Positions 37,246 to 45,592 of a stretch of 64,000 bases of DNA are shown in pieces. The number at the start of each line of letters is the position of its first letter. Positions within the stretch are counted from its first letter, which is position 1. The stretch is taken from positions 1 to 64,000 of the forward strand of contig JAIXPX010000033.1 in the NCBI GenBank assembly GCA_027486035.1, written 5' to 3'. Source of the DNA: Erythrobacteraceae bacterium (GTDB lineage: Bacteria; Pseudomonadota; Alphaproteobacteria; Sphingomonadales; Sphingomonadaceae). Under the pieces are notes generated by a model. That model searched no databases. It was not told where the DNA came from and worked only from the letters and a program-made list of their open reading frames with translations. The translations under genes and the position numbers were made by a program.

Positions 37246-38724
37246 TCAGCCTCCCGCGCGGGCGTCCTCGGTATAATGTGCCACGAGCCTGCCCAATCCG
37301 ACCGAATTGGAACCCTTCACCAGCACCGCATCCCCCGCCGCAAGGCCGAAAGCATCAAGCGCCGCAATCGCTTCGGCAGGTGAACCGCAATGGGCGAAGG
37401 TGAGCCCCTTGCCAAGCAAGGGGGCTCCACCTTTCCCCAGTTCCTCGGCAAGCGCGCGCATCTCGTCGCCCACCAGGATCGCGTGAACGACCTCGGCCTC
37501 GGCCAGAGGCGCTGCCAGCTGGCGGTGGAAGGCATCGGCGAAGTCGCCGAGCTCCTTCATCGAACCCAGCACCGCGATCCGCCGCGCGGCATTGGTCGCG
37601 GCGAGCGCCTTCAATGTCGCGCGCATCGAGGCGGGGTTGGCATTGTAGCTTTCGTCGATCAGCAGCGCGCTGCCGCCCGGAACCTTCAGCGCATGCCGCG
37701 CGCCGCGCCCCTTCAATCCGCCCATCTCGGCCAGCGCAAGGCCGGCGCTGGCAAGATCGCCGCCCGCTGCCCGCACGGCGGCGATCACACCCAGCGAGTT
37801 GACGATCCAGTGTTCGCCGGGCTCGGCCACGGTGTAGCACACGCGCCGGTCGCCGAGATCGGCGGTAACGAGCGAACCGCCGCCGGCCGCAGGAATGGCG
37901 TCAAGCAGCCGCACATCCGCACCCGCGGCGCGCCCGAAGGTGACGATCTTCACATCCAGCGCCCTGGCATTGGCGATCATCCGCTCGGCCCATTCGCTGT
38001 CGGCGGGGATGATCGCGACGCCGCCGGGCACGAGGCCGGTGAAGATCTGCGACTTCTCGTCCGCGATCGCCTCGAGGCTGCCGAGGTTCTCGATATGCGC
38101 GGGCGCGATGGTGGTGATCAGCGCCACGTGGGGCTTGGCGTGGGCCGAGAGCGGCGCGATCTCGCCCTGGTGGTTCATGCCCATCTCGAACACCCCGAAC
38201 TTCGCCCGGGCGGGCATCCGCGCAAGGCTGAGCGGCACACCGACATGGTTGTTGTAGCTGCGCACCGAGCGATGCGCCGCGCCGCGGCTGGCGCGGTCGA
38301 GGCAGGCGAAGATCGCTTCCTTCACGCCGGTCTTGCCGACCGAGCCGGTGATCCCGATCCGCACCGCGTCCACGGCGCGGTCGCGCGCGGCGTGGGCGAG
38401 ATCGTGGAGCGCCTGCGTCGTGTCCTTCACCAGCACGTGGGGAAAATCGACAGGCCGGTCGACGATGGCGGCAACGGCACCCTTTTCAAAGGCCTGGGCG
38501 ATGAACCTGTGGCCATCCATCGCCTCGCCCTTCAGGGCGACGAAGACGTCGCCCGGCTTGACGTCACGCGAATCCATCTCGACGCCCGAAGCCTCGAAAT
38601 CGTGGCTGGCGATGCCGCCGGTGGCTGCTTCGATAGCGGCCGCGCTCCACAGCGCGAGCGGCAGTGCGTCACGGGCCGCGAGCGGCCACGGGTGCAGCAT
38701 CGGGTGAGCGAGCGGGGCATTCAC
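37246..38724 (-). CDS. murF: UDP-N-acetylmuramoyl-tripeptide--D-alanyl-D-alanine ligase
   Basis: Adds D-Ala-D-Ala to complete the pentapeptide. 492 residues from GTG 38724, which overlaps the murE stop (GTGA); the track start seven codons earlier is less likely. Motifs: EMDSRDVKPGDVFVALKGE (uracil-binding), IGITGSVGKTGVKEAIFACL as P-loop, FEMGMNHQGEI, and LLIDESYNANPASMRATL near 350. Slightly longer than E. coli MurF (452). The final residues (YTEDARAGG) are normal. Confidence 0.95.
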   Translation of the reverse strand: MNAPLAHPMLHPWPLAARDALPLALWSAAAIEAATGGIASHDFEASGVEMDSRDVKPGDVFVALKGEAMDGHRFIAQAFEKGAVAAIVDRPVDFPHVLVKDTTQALHDLAHAARDRAVDAVRIGITGSVGKTGVKEAIFACLDRASRGAAHRSVRSYNNHVGVPLSLARMPARAKFGVFEMGMNHQGEIAPLSAHAKPHVALITTIAPAHIENLGSLEAIADEKSQIFTGLVPGGVAIIPADSEWAERMIANARALDVKIVTFGRAAGADVRLLDAIPAAGGGSLVTADLGDRRVCYTVAEPGEHWIVNSLGVIAAVRAAGGDLASAGLALAEMGGLKGRGARHALKVPGGSALLIDESYNANPASMRATLKALAATNAARRIAVLGSMKELGDFADAFHRQLAAPLAEAEVVHAILVGDEMRALAEELGKGGAPLLGKGLTFAHCGSPAEAIAALDAFGLAAGDAVLVKGSNSVGLGRLVAHYTEDARAGG

Positions 38725-40193
38725 AGCTTTGCACTCCCGGCGCATTCACGCGCCACTTCGACATCATCGAACGCTTCGATCCGCATTTTGTCTCCCGATC
38801 CGAAAATCTGGCCCTGTTCGTGGCCCTTGCCCGCAATCAGCACAATGTCGCGCGAACCGGCTTCCCCGATGGCAGCGGCAATCGCGGCCCGGCGGTCGCC
38901 GATGTCGCGGGCTTTCCCGCCAGCGCCTTCGAGGATCGCGGCGCGGATGGCGGCGGGATCCTCGGAGCGCGGGTTGTCGTCGGTGACGATCGCAAGGTCG
39001 GCAGCGCGTGCGGCGACCGCACCCATCTCCGGGCGCTTGCCCGCGTCGCGGTCACCGCCTGCACCAAAGACGACAATCAGGCGGCCGCCCTCGGCCACGT
39101 GCGGACGCAGGGCGGCAATCGCGGCCTCGAGCGCGTCGGGTGTGTGGGCGTAATCGACATAGGCGGGCGCGCCGGCGGCATTGATCGCAGCGCGCTCGAG
39201 GCGGCCACGCACCGGCTGGAGCCGCGAAAGCGCGTCAAAGGTCGCCGAAGCGGAAACGCCGGTCGCCATGGCGAGGCCCGCCGCGACGAGCGCATTGGCG
39301 GCCTGATAGGCACCGATCAGCGGCAGATTGACCTTCCGGCCCACGCCTTCATGCTCGATGTGAAGAAGCTGCCCCAACTGTCCGGGTTCACGGGCGATCA
39401 GCCTGAGGAAGCGGCCGCCCTCGCCGACGGTCATCACCGCGAGCCCGCGCGCGTCCGCCTCAGCGATGGCGCGTGCCGTCCATTCCGAGCCCTCGCCCGC
39501 GTCATGGATCACCGCCGGGCTGCCGGGCGCAACGACCTCGGTGAACAGCCGCATCTTGGCCGCGAAGTAGTTCTCCATCGTGCCATGGTAGTCGAGGTGG
39601 TCGCGGCTGAAGTTGGTGAAGGCGCTGGCGGCGAGGGTCAGCCCCTCGTTGCGGTACTGGTGAAGCCCATGGCTCGAAGCCTCGTAGGCGACATGGCTGA
39701 CACCCTCGCGCGCCAGGCCTGCCATGTTGGCGAGGAAGGTCACGATGTCGGGCGTCGTCAACCCGGTCGAGACCGAGCCGTCGGGGGTGGTGACGCCGAG
39801 CGTGCCGATACTCGCCGCGCGCTCGCCCGCCATGCGCCAGATCTGGCGGGTCATCTCGACGGTGGAGGTCTTGCCGTTGGTGCCGGTCACCGCAACGATG
39901 GTGGCGGGATAGGGCGCGAAAAAGCCGGCTGCGAGACGCGCAAAGGCGCGGCGCGGGTTGGCATCGGCGATGTGGAGCGCGCCTGCGACCTGCGCCTCGG
40001 GCCGGGCGACCACCGCGATCGCGCCTGCCTCGATGGCGGCGGGGATGAAGTCCTCGCCATTGACACTCGCACCCTCGAAAGCGCCGAATACGGTGCCCGG
40101 CGCGACCTTGCGGTGATCAATGGCAAATCCGGTGACCGCTGCGTCACCACCGCCCTCGCGGCCCGCTGCGCGCAGCAATTCGCCCAGCCTCAT
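38721..40193 (-). CDS. murE: UDP-N-acetylmuramoyl-L-alanyl-D-glutamate--2,6-diaminopimelate ligase
   Basis: Adds meso-diaminopimelate to the muropeptide. 490 residues from ATG 40193 (MRLGELLRAAGREGGG); the 603-residue track ORF extends into ftsI in a different frame. Motifs: AVTGTNGKTSTVEMTRQIW P-loop, TNFSRDHLDYHGTMENYFAA, YAHTPDALEAAI, and DDNPRSEDPAAIRAAILEG near 405. The DNPR sequence is the determinant for DAP rather than lysine. It follows ftsI after 10 bases. Confidence 0.96.
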   Translation of the reverse strand: MRLGELLRAAGREGGGDAAVTGFAIDHRKVAPGTVFGAFEGASVNGEDFIPAAIEAGAIAVVARPEAQVAGALHIADANPRRAFARLAAGFFAPYPATIVAVTGTNGKTSTVEMTRQIWRMAGERAASIGTLGVTTPDGSVSTGLTTPDIVTFLANMAGLAREGVSHVAYEASSHGLHQYRNEGLTLAASAFTNFSRDHLDYHGTMENYFAAKMRLFTEVVAPGSPAVIHDAGEGSEWTARAIAEADARGLAVMTVGEGGRFLRLIAREPGQLGQLLHIEHEGVGRKVNLPLIGAYQAANALVAAGLAMATGVSASATFDALSRLQPVRGRLERAAINAAGAPAYVDYAHTPDALEAAIAALRPHVAEGGRLIVVFGAGGDRDAGKRPEMGAVAARAADLAIVTDDNPRSEDPAAIRAAILEGAGGKARDIGDRRAAIAAAIGEAGSRDIVLIAGKGHEQGQIFGSGDKMRIEAFDDVEVARECAGSAKL

Positions 40194-40203
40194 TGACGCT
40201 GCC

Positions 40204-41991
40204 TCATTCCGTCTCGCCCTTGTCCACCAGATAGCGCAGGTCGGAAATGTCGACATCGCGCCTGTCGTCGGGCTGGACACCGAGCATCGGGCCGATACGG
40301 GGCACGAGCTTTCCGACGATCGGCGCGGAGGTGAAGGCGGCGGTGCGCTGGAAGCTGCTGGCGAGGGTGCCCTTGGGTTCGTCGACCACGACCACCACGA
40401 CATAGCGCGGCGCATCCATCGGGAAGGCAGCGGCAAAGGAGGAGACGAGCGCGGTCTTGTTGTAGCCGCCCACGCCTGCCTTCTCGGCCGAACCGGTCTT
40501 GCCGCCGATGCGGTAGCCCGGCGCATCGGCACTGCGGCCGGTGCCGTAGAGCGTGATCATGCGCAGCATCTGGCGCATCCGCGAGGAGGTCGATTCCTTG
40601 AAAACGCGGCGCCCGCGGGGGGCCTTGGCGGGATCGATCTTCATCAGCGTCGCCGGACGCCAGATGCCGCCATTGACCATCGCCGCATAGGCGCTGGCAA
40701 GGTGCAGCGGGGTGACGGCAAGGCCGTGCCCGAAGGCGACCGTCATGTTGGTCACGCGGCTCCAATGGCCCTTGGGGAACAGCGGCTTGCCCTTGGCGGG
40801 CAGCTCGACATCAGGGCGACGGTCCATGCCGAGATCGATCATCGCGCGGCGCATCTTTTCCGCGCCCAGCGCATCGCCGATCCGTGCGGTGACCGTGTTC
40901 GAGGAATGCACCAGCGCCTGGGGCACATTGAGGCTGGCGCCCAGCGGGTGCGAATCCTTGATCGTGCGCGTGCCGACCGGAACCGGATTGGCATCCCACT
41001 GCTTGGCAAGATCGCGCACCACGCCCGCGTCCATCGCCGCCGCGACGCTGATCGGCTTGAAGGTAGAGCCGAGCTCGTAGACCCCGTTGGTGGCGCGGTT
41101 GAAGACATTGGCCGCCCCGCTCGCGCCGGCGGTGTTGGGATCGAAATCGGGGAGCGAGGCCATCGCCATGATCTCCCCGGTATCGACGTCGAGCACGATG
41201 CCCGCCGCGCCCAGCGCATTGGTCGCCAGCATCCCGCGGCGCAGTTCGTCCTCGAGCGCGCCCTGCACCCGCACATCGACCGACAGCGCCACCGGCTCGG
41301 TGCGCAGCTCGGCATTGCCGAGGCGCTTCTCGAGCACCTCCTCCATGCCGACCTTGCCGCCCTCGCCCTCGACCACATAGCCCAGAACATGCGCGGCAAG
41401 CGTGCCTTGCGGGTAGTAACGGTCGGTCTCGCGCGGGATCTCGAGCGCGATCTCGCCCAGCGCGAAGACCTTGTTGGCTTCCTCGGGCAGGATGCGGCGG
41501 CGCAGGTAACCTGCCTTGCCCGAAGCGAGACGCTGGGCCATGCGCGCCTCGTCGATGTCGGGGAAGATCGCCTTCAATTGCCGCGCCACCTCCTGCGGCG
41601 AATGCACCAGCGGCGTGCCGCTGTCGCCCATCGCGGTCGGCTCGAACCACAGGGCATAGGCGGGAAAGGCCCGGGCGAGCGGCGCGCCGTTGCGGTCAGT
41701 GATCTCGCCGCGCGGCGGCAGCAGGGCTTCTTCAAGGCTCGTGCGCTGCGGCGCGTTGCCGACAAAGCCGAGCGAGACGATGCGCATCAGCGCGACCAGC
41801 GCGATCAGTGCGAAGCCCGCCAGCAGCACCAGCAGCCGGACCCGCGCATCCCACAGCAACCGCGCCCGCAGCGTGATGCTGGGGGGGCATCCGGCGGGGA
41901 TGACTGGGGTGGCGGCGAGCCCGGCGGGGGGGGCGGTGCGAGAAGCGGAACGGTGTGCATGAGCGGTCAGGGAGACCGCCATCATTTTCAT
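40204..41991 (-). CDS. ftsI: peptidoglycan D,D-transpeptidase FtsI (PBP3)
   Basis: Septal class B penicillin-binding protein that crosslinks peptidoglycan with FtsW. 595 residues. One membrane helix lies at about 50-72; before it is an unusually long, low-complexity cytoplasmic tail with C8 and C7 homopolymers. The pedestal domain follows. Transpeptidase motifs: STFK (GSTFKPISVAAAM near 310), SSN (HSSNTVTARIGDA) and KTGSA (IGGKTGSAEKAG near 500). The ATG at 41991 overlaps the ftsL stop; a downstream start before the helix remains possible given the tail composition. Confidence 0.93.
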   Translation of the reverse strand: MKMMAVSLTAHAHRSASRTAPPAGLAATPVIPAGCPPSITLRARLLWDARVRLLVLLAGFALIALVALMRIVSLGFVGNAPQRTSLEEALLPPRGEITDRNGAPLARAFPAYALWFEPTAMGDSGTPLVHSPQEVARQLKAIFPDIDEARMAQRLASGKAGYLRRRILPEEANKVFALGEIALEIPRETDRYYPQGTLAAHVLGYVVEGEGGKVGMEEVLEKRLGNAELRTEPVALSVDVRVQGALEDELRRGMLATNALGAAGIVLDVDTGEIMAMASLPDFDPNTAGASGAANVFNRATNGVYELGSTFKPISVAAAMDAGVVRDLAKQWDANPVPVGTRTIKDSHPLGASLNVPQALVHSSNTVTARIGDALGAEKMRRAMIDLGMDRRPDVELPAKGKPLFPKGHWSRVTNMTVAFGHGLAVTPLHLASAYAAMVNGGIWRPATLMKIDPAKAPRGRRVFKESTSSRMRQMLRMITLYGTGRSADAPGYRIGGKTGSAEKAGVGGYNKTALVSSFAAAFPMDAPRYVVVVVVDEPKGTLASSFQRTAAFTSAPIVGKLVPRIGPMLGVQPDDRRDVDISDLRYLVDKGETE

Positions 41992-42548
41992 TCGCCCAGC
42001 CCCTGCGCGGCAAGCGCCTTGGCGACACGCCGGGTCTCGGCCTTGGCGGGCCGGATCGGGGAGGCATCGACGAGGAAGTCGCCGAAGGCCTGGGTGAAGA
42101 CCGCGCCCGCGCTCTTCTCGGTGGAGGCAGACGCAAGCGTGACCTTCGCGCCCGAGACCGGCGAGCGCATCGGCGCATCGGCGGCGGCAGCAGCAGCAAC
42201 ATCGCCAGCGTCGGCCTTGGCCAGACGGATCGGGTTCGGAGCGTCAGGCCCGCGCACCTCGCCGAGGCTCGCGAGCTGGCGCTCTCCCTCGAGGAACTGG
42301 CCCGAGCGCGGCGCGCCATAGCCGAATTCGACCTGGTTCCACTCGGCGAGCTGGCGCTGGTTGGCGCGGGTCTCGAACTCGGTCTCGAGCAGCAGCTTCT
42401 CGCGCTCGAGCGCGATCAGCTGGCGCTCGGCGAGGAGCACCTGACTCTTGACCGCGTGGACCTTGAAACTGAGCACCGTCATCACCGCAAGGCAGACCGA
42501 CAGAACGGCGGCCCAACCCAGCGACCGGACCTGAGAGCTGTTCATCAT
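41988..42548 (-). CDS. ftsL: cell division protein FtsL
   Basis: A 186-residue bitopic membrane protein. The N-terminus is followed by one helix (about 9-28, [19 protein letters not shown]) and a leucine/glutamate-rich coiled coil (about 32-70: [20 protein letters not shown]). FtsL pairs with FtsB to activate FtsWI. The C-terminal half is Ala-rich and poorly conserved, making it longer than E. coli FtsL (121). Sequence alone is weak evidence; the position between rsmH and ftsI, with four-base overlaps on both sides, makes the assignment reliable. Confidence 0.88.
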   Translation of the reverse strand: MMNSSQVRSLGWAAVLSVCLAVMTVLSFKVHAVKSQVLLAERQLIALEREKLLLETEFETRANQRQLAEWNQVEFGYGAPRSGQFLEGERQLASLGEVRGPDAPNPIRLAKADAGDVAAAAAADAPMRSPVSGAKVTLASASTEKSAGAVFTQAFGDFLVDASPIRPAKAETRRVAKALAAQGLGE

Positions 42549-43501
42549 GCGGCGAGGCTCCTCGGTGATGCGGTGGTGCGGACAGCGTGACGCAGGGTGG
42601 ACGACCGCGCGCGGGGGTTGCGGGCGATTTCGGCCTCGGACGGACGGATGGCCTTCGAGACCTGGGCGAAAGTCGGCGGGGGACCGGCGATTTCTCCCGG
42701 AAGATGGCGCGAAACCGCTCGGCCAGCCGCAGAAGCGCCGCGCAGGAATTGCTTGACGATCCGGTCCTCGAGGCTGTGGAAGCTGACCACCGCCAACACC
42801 CCGCCCGGCCGCAGAAGCGCCTCGGCCGCGGCAAGGCCCGCCTCGAGCTCGCCGAGCTCGTCGTTCACATGGATGCGCACCGCCTGGAAGGTGCGGGTCG
42901 CCGGGTCTTTCTTGTCGTGCGGGCGGTGCCCGAGCGCACGGCGCACCACGCGGGCCAGCTCGCCGGTGGTCGCCAACGGGCGTGCGGCGACGATGGCGCG
43001 GGCGACGCGGCGCGACTGGCGCTCCTCGCCATAGCGGTAGAGCACGTCGGCGATCGCTTCCTCGTCGGCGGTGTTGAGGAATTCCGCCGCGCTCTCGCCG
43101 TCCTGGCTCATGCGCATGTCGAGCGGGCCATCATGCATGAAGGCAAAGCCGCGTGCCCCCTGGTCGAGCTGCATCGAGGAAACGCCGATGTCCATCACGA
43201 CGGCATCGACCTGGGTGACGCCGATGGCGGCCAGCTCCTCGCGCATCGCCGAAAAGCGGGCCGGATGGAGCGCGAGGCGACCATCGTGGCGCGCCACCAG
43301 CGCCTGCCCGGCAGCGACGGCATCGGGATCGCGGTCGAAGGCGTGGACACTGGCACCGGCCTCGAGCAGCGCGGTGGTGTAGCCGCCCGCGCCAAAGGTG
43401 GCATCGACGATGGTCATGCCCGCCTGCGGCTGGAGCGCGGCGAGCACTTCATCGAGCAGCACCGGGATGTGGGGAGCCGAGCCGGAGAGTTCGGGCGTCA
43501 T
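42545..43501 (-). CDS. rsmH: 16S rRNA (cytosine(1402)-N(4))-methyltransferase
   Basis: SAM-dependent methylation of C1402 in the 16S decoding centre. 318 residues from ATG 43501, overlapping the mraZ stop (ATGA); the track ORF from 43846 reads through mraZ in a shadow frame. Motifs: [13 protein letters not shown] at the start, [18 protein letters not shown] for [22 protein letters not shown] near 110, [18 protein letters not shown] near 220, and [16 protein letters not shown] near 255. It is the second gene of the dcw cluster, as in most bacteria. Confidence 0.95.
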   Translation of the reverse strand: MTPELSGSAPHIPVLLDEVLAALQPQAGMTIVDATFGAGGYTTALLEAGASVHAFDRDPDAVAAGQALVARHDGRLALHPARFSAMREELAAIGVTQVDAVVMDIGVSSMQLDQGARGFAFMHDGPLDMRMSQDGESAAEFLNTADEEAIADVLYRYGEERQSRRVARAIVAARPLATTGELARVVRRALGHRPHDKKDPATRTFQAVRIHVNDELGELEAGLAAAEALLRPGGVLAVVSFHSLEDRIVKQFLRGASAAGRAVSRHLPGEIAGPPPTFAQVSKAIRPSEAEIARNPRARSSTLRHAVRTTASPRSLAA

Positions 43502-43992
43502 TCCGCGACTCCCTTGCGGGCGGCGGCGACAAGCTTGGCGCAGCTTGCCTGCGCGCCCTTCCATTCCGGCCCCATGCGGGCAAGCTCGGCCGGGTTCCAG
43601 ATGAAGAAGAACTCGCCCGCGCCCTGGAAATAGAGCCCGCCCTCGATCTTGCCGAGATCGCGCAGATGATCGGGCATGACGAAACGGCCGCTGTCGTCGA
43701 ACGGCAGCTGCTCGAAGCCGAACAATTGCTGGGCGCGGACATCGCGGTCGAAGTCTGCCAGGCCGAGACGGATCGCGCGCTCTTCCTCGCGCTCGAGCTG
43801 GGCTTCGAGCTTTTCGGTGCGCGACAGGCCGAAGCCGACGAGGCAATCAAAGCGGTCATGGGCGGCAAGGCACAGTATGCGGCCCTGCGAGCTGTCCTTC
43901 ACGGCCTTGCGGAAGGCGGAGGGCAGGACAAAGCGACCCTTGTCGCCTGCCGGCGAGAAGGCCTGTCCGCTATATCCTCCAAAGGCAGACAC
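43498..43992 (-). CDS. mraZ: transcriptional regulator MraZ
   Basis: Dimeric SpoVT-AbrB-type regulator of the dcw operon. 164 residues from GTG 43992 ([20 protein letters not shown]), with AGGGG about 11 bases upstream; the track start at 44151 would add 53 non-family residues. Two MraZ repeats are present: [15 protein letters not shown] near 17, and the second repeat [16 protein letters not shown] near 100. E. coli MraZ binds TGGGN repeats spaced ten bases apart upstream of its own gene and represses it. Comparable GGGA arrays are present here at 44176 and 44329. Confidence 0.93.
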   Translation of the reverse strand: MSAFGGYSGQAFSPAGDKGRFVLPSAFRKAVKDSSQGRILCLAAHDRFDCLVGFGLSRTEKLEAQLEREEERAIRLGLADFDRDVRAQQLFGFEQLPFDDSGRFVMPDHLRDLGKIEGGLYFQGAGEFFFIWNPAELARMGPEWKGAQASCAKLVAAARKGVAE

Positions 43993-44175
43993 GTGCCTGC
44001 AATCCCCTTTACCCCGGGCAGAGCACCTTGCGGCAGCTCCGCGACAATCGACGCGCTCGCATTCCCCCGGACAGGCCCTCCATGCTCCGGTCCGCGCGCA
44101 CGCGACCCGGCTGCGCCGACCGAAAGGGCCGGACGCGAGACATTCAGGCATGTCTGATGGACTCCGGTAATATCG

Positions 44176-44220
44176 GGGATGGCGCGGGGATGGAAGGGAA
44201 AATTGCGGGATTTCACGGGA
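44176..44220 (+). promoter_or_regulatory. GGGA repeat array, candidate MraZ operator (proximal)
   Basis: Five GGGA units begin at 44176, 44187, 44196, 44207 and 44217, i.e. 11, 9, 11 and 10 bases apart, all on the plus strand (opposite to mraZ). The last two lie in GCGGGATTTCACGGGATA. The roughly one-turn phasing resembles the TGGGN operators of E. coli MraZ. Confidence 0.5.
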
Positions 44221-44328
44221 TAACTTGATATTTTTCTGAATTTAAAGCGTTTTCGTGGCAGATTTGCGATGCCACACGCGGCGCATTCCGCCAAAAAGCC
44301 GCGCAAAAAGCGCCCGGAACCGCGATTT

Positions 44329-44385
44329 TCCCGTGATTTCCCGCAGGACTCGGGGGCTGCGTGCCCCCTGCTCCCGCGATTTCCC
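44329..44385 (-). promoter_or_regulatory. GGGA repeat pairs, candidate MraZ operator (distal)
   Basis: On the mraZ coding strand, GGGA occurs in two pairs of exactly ten-base spacing (plus-strand TCCC at 44329 and 44339, and at 44372 and 44382). The first pair lies in GCGGGAAATCACGGGAAAA, nearly identical to the proximal array but inverted, so the two arrays face each other across the AT-rich promoter. Confidence 0.45.
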
Positions 44386-44394
44386 CGATCGTGG

Positions 44395-45201
44395 CTAACG
44401 CAGGGCCGCGTCGATCAGCGCGGTGAGGCCAAGGCCGCCTGCGCCCGCCAGTTCGCTGTGTTCGAAGATTGCGGCATCGGCGATCAGCGTCACCTGCCCC
44501 TTGCCCACCCGGCAGCGGGCGGCGGCGCCCTCTGCCAGCAGCGTGCAGCAGCCGGCAGCTCCAGGAGGGGCAAGGCTGATCCGTCCCGTCAGGGCCAGCG
44601 GCAGCGGGGCATCACCGAGGCGGCTGGCGATCACCCCCGGTGCCTGGTCCGGATCGAAGCCGATGCCCATCCCCCAGCGCCCCACCACCGGCGGGATCGG
44701 CGCGCTATCCACGGGCCGCCGCGGATCGCCCAGCGGCAGGTCATATTCGCCCGTGAGCGCCGGATCGAGCACCAGCAGCAGCCGGCCTCCGGCGCGCACC
44801 CAATCGTCGAGCGCGACATTGTCGGCCGGGGAAAGCCCGCGCGGCTGGATCACCGCCAGCCGCGCAAGGCCCGCCAGCGGGTCGATATCGGGTGCATCGG
44901 GTGACAGCGCGGGGATCGGGGAAAGCGTGTCGAGCGGCTCGATGACATAGGCCGCCTCAAGCGCCTCGCGCTGCCACGGCACACCCGCAGCGCCCCCCGC
45001 GATCGCGCCGACATCGGCGCCCAGCGGCCAAACCAGCGGCAGGCTGCTCATCAGCCCGATCCGCGCGAGCGGTGCCGCGCCCGCAGGCTTTTCCTCGGGC
45101 GGGGCGTCCGCTGCCGGAGCAGCATTGCAGGCGGCCAGGAGCAGCGTCGGCAGCAGGGCGCGCAGCGGGCCTGCCAGACGGCTATTGCGCGGGCGCGGCA
45201 T
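44395..45201 (-). CDS. lipoprotein, DUF4350/GldG-like
   Basis: 268 residues from ATG 45201 (MPRPRNSRLAGPLRALLPTL), giving a lipoprotein signal with lipobox LLLAAC (Cys about 24); the 368-residue track ORF extends into the neighbour's shadow. The central region AVIQPRGLSPADNVALDDWV followed by RAGGRLLLVLDPALTGEYDL resembles the GATase-like fold of DUF4350 and GldG-type ABC-associated proteins. The end (GKGQVTLIADAAIFEHSEL) continues that fold. Its start overlaps the upstream membrane protein by 20 bases. No ABC transporter is adjacent, so the role is unknown. Confidence 0.72.
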   Translation of the reverse strand: MPRPRNSRLAGPLRALLPTLLLAACNAAPAADAPPEEKPAGAAPLARIGLMSSLPLVWPLGADVGAIAGGAAGVPWQREALEAAYVIEPLDTLSPIPALSPDAPDIDPLAGLARLAVIQPRGLSPADNVALDDWVRAGGRLLLVLDPALTGEYDLPLGDPRRPVDSAPIPPVVGRWGMGIGFDPDQAPGVIASRLGDAPLPLALTGRISLAPPGAAGCCTLLAEGAAARCRVGKGQVTLIADAAIFEHSELAGAGGLGLTALIDAALR

Positions 45202-45592
45202 TGCCGGGCGCGCCCTGCGGGGCCGACGGCAGATCGGGCGTCTTGACCGCCGGAGACCCGCTCGGCTCGGCAGGCATATCGGGCACCACACCGGCATCGG
45301 CGAGCGGGTTGTTCTGTGCCGGCGGCGCGCCCGGCTCGACGCTGGGAGCGGCCTCGGGCACGGCGAGCTGGTCGTTCCTGTCGGCCTGTCCGCCGATGAT
45401 GCTGGCAAGGCCCACGAGCAGGACCATCGCGCCGATCCCGAACAGGCCGACCTGCAGGCGCTGCACCGCCTCGGCGCGGGCGAGGCCCGTGCCCGGCGCA
45501 TCCTCGTCGGTGGCGACCTCGTGGGCGACAGGGTGGAACAGGCTGCGCTGGTTCATCCGCCGCAGCCGCTCGATCAGCGAGAGCCGGCTCAT
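45182..45592 (-). CDS. single-pass membrane protein, function unknown
   Basis: 136 residues from ATG 45592, overlapping the cysK stop (ATGA). The N-terminal 45 residues are charged and cytoplasmic (MSRLSLIERLRRMNQRSLFH), followed by one membrane helix (about 46-67, LQVGLFGIGAMVLLVGLASI) and a Pro/Ala-rich periplasmic tail without clear fold. I do not recognise a family. Overlaps with cysK and with the downstream lipoprotein gene suggest the pair works together at the inner membrane. Confidence 0.68.
   Translation of the reverse strand: MSRLSLIERLRRMNQRSLFHPVAHEVATDEDAPGTGLARAEAVQRLQVGLFGIGAMVLLVGLASIIGGQADRNDQLAVPEAAPSVEPGAPPAQNNPLADAGVVPDMPAEPSGSPAVKTPDLPSAPQGAPGNAAPAQ

Larger units (their letters stand above)
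43993..44394. promoter_or_regulatory. upstream region and promoter of the dcw cluster
   Basis: A 402-base gap without a gene. 44220-44255 is strikingly AT-rich for this genome (GATATTTTTCTGAATTTAAA on the plus strand), so the main mraZ promoter probably lies there, flanked by the two GGGA repeat arrays. The rest is the mraZ leader and the 3' side of the lipoprotein gene. No -35/-10 pair could be assigned with confidence. Confidence 0.5.

Noticed and set aside
24773-43992. A novel arrangement of the dcw cluster
   Set aside because: Gene content and order match the usual proteobacterial dcw cluster. Only the control regions and the downstream TPR/SPOR gene seem worth follow-up.
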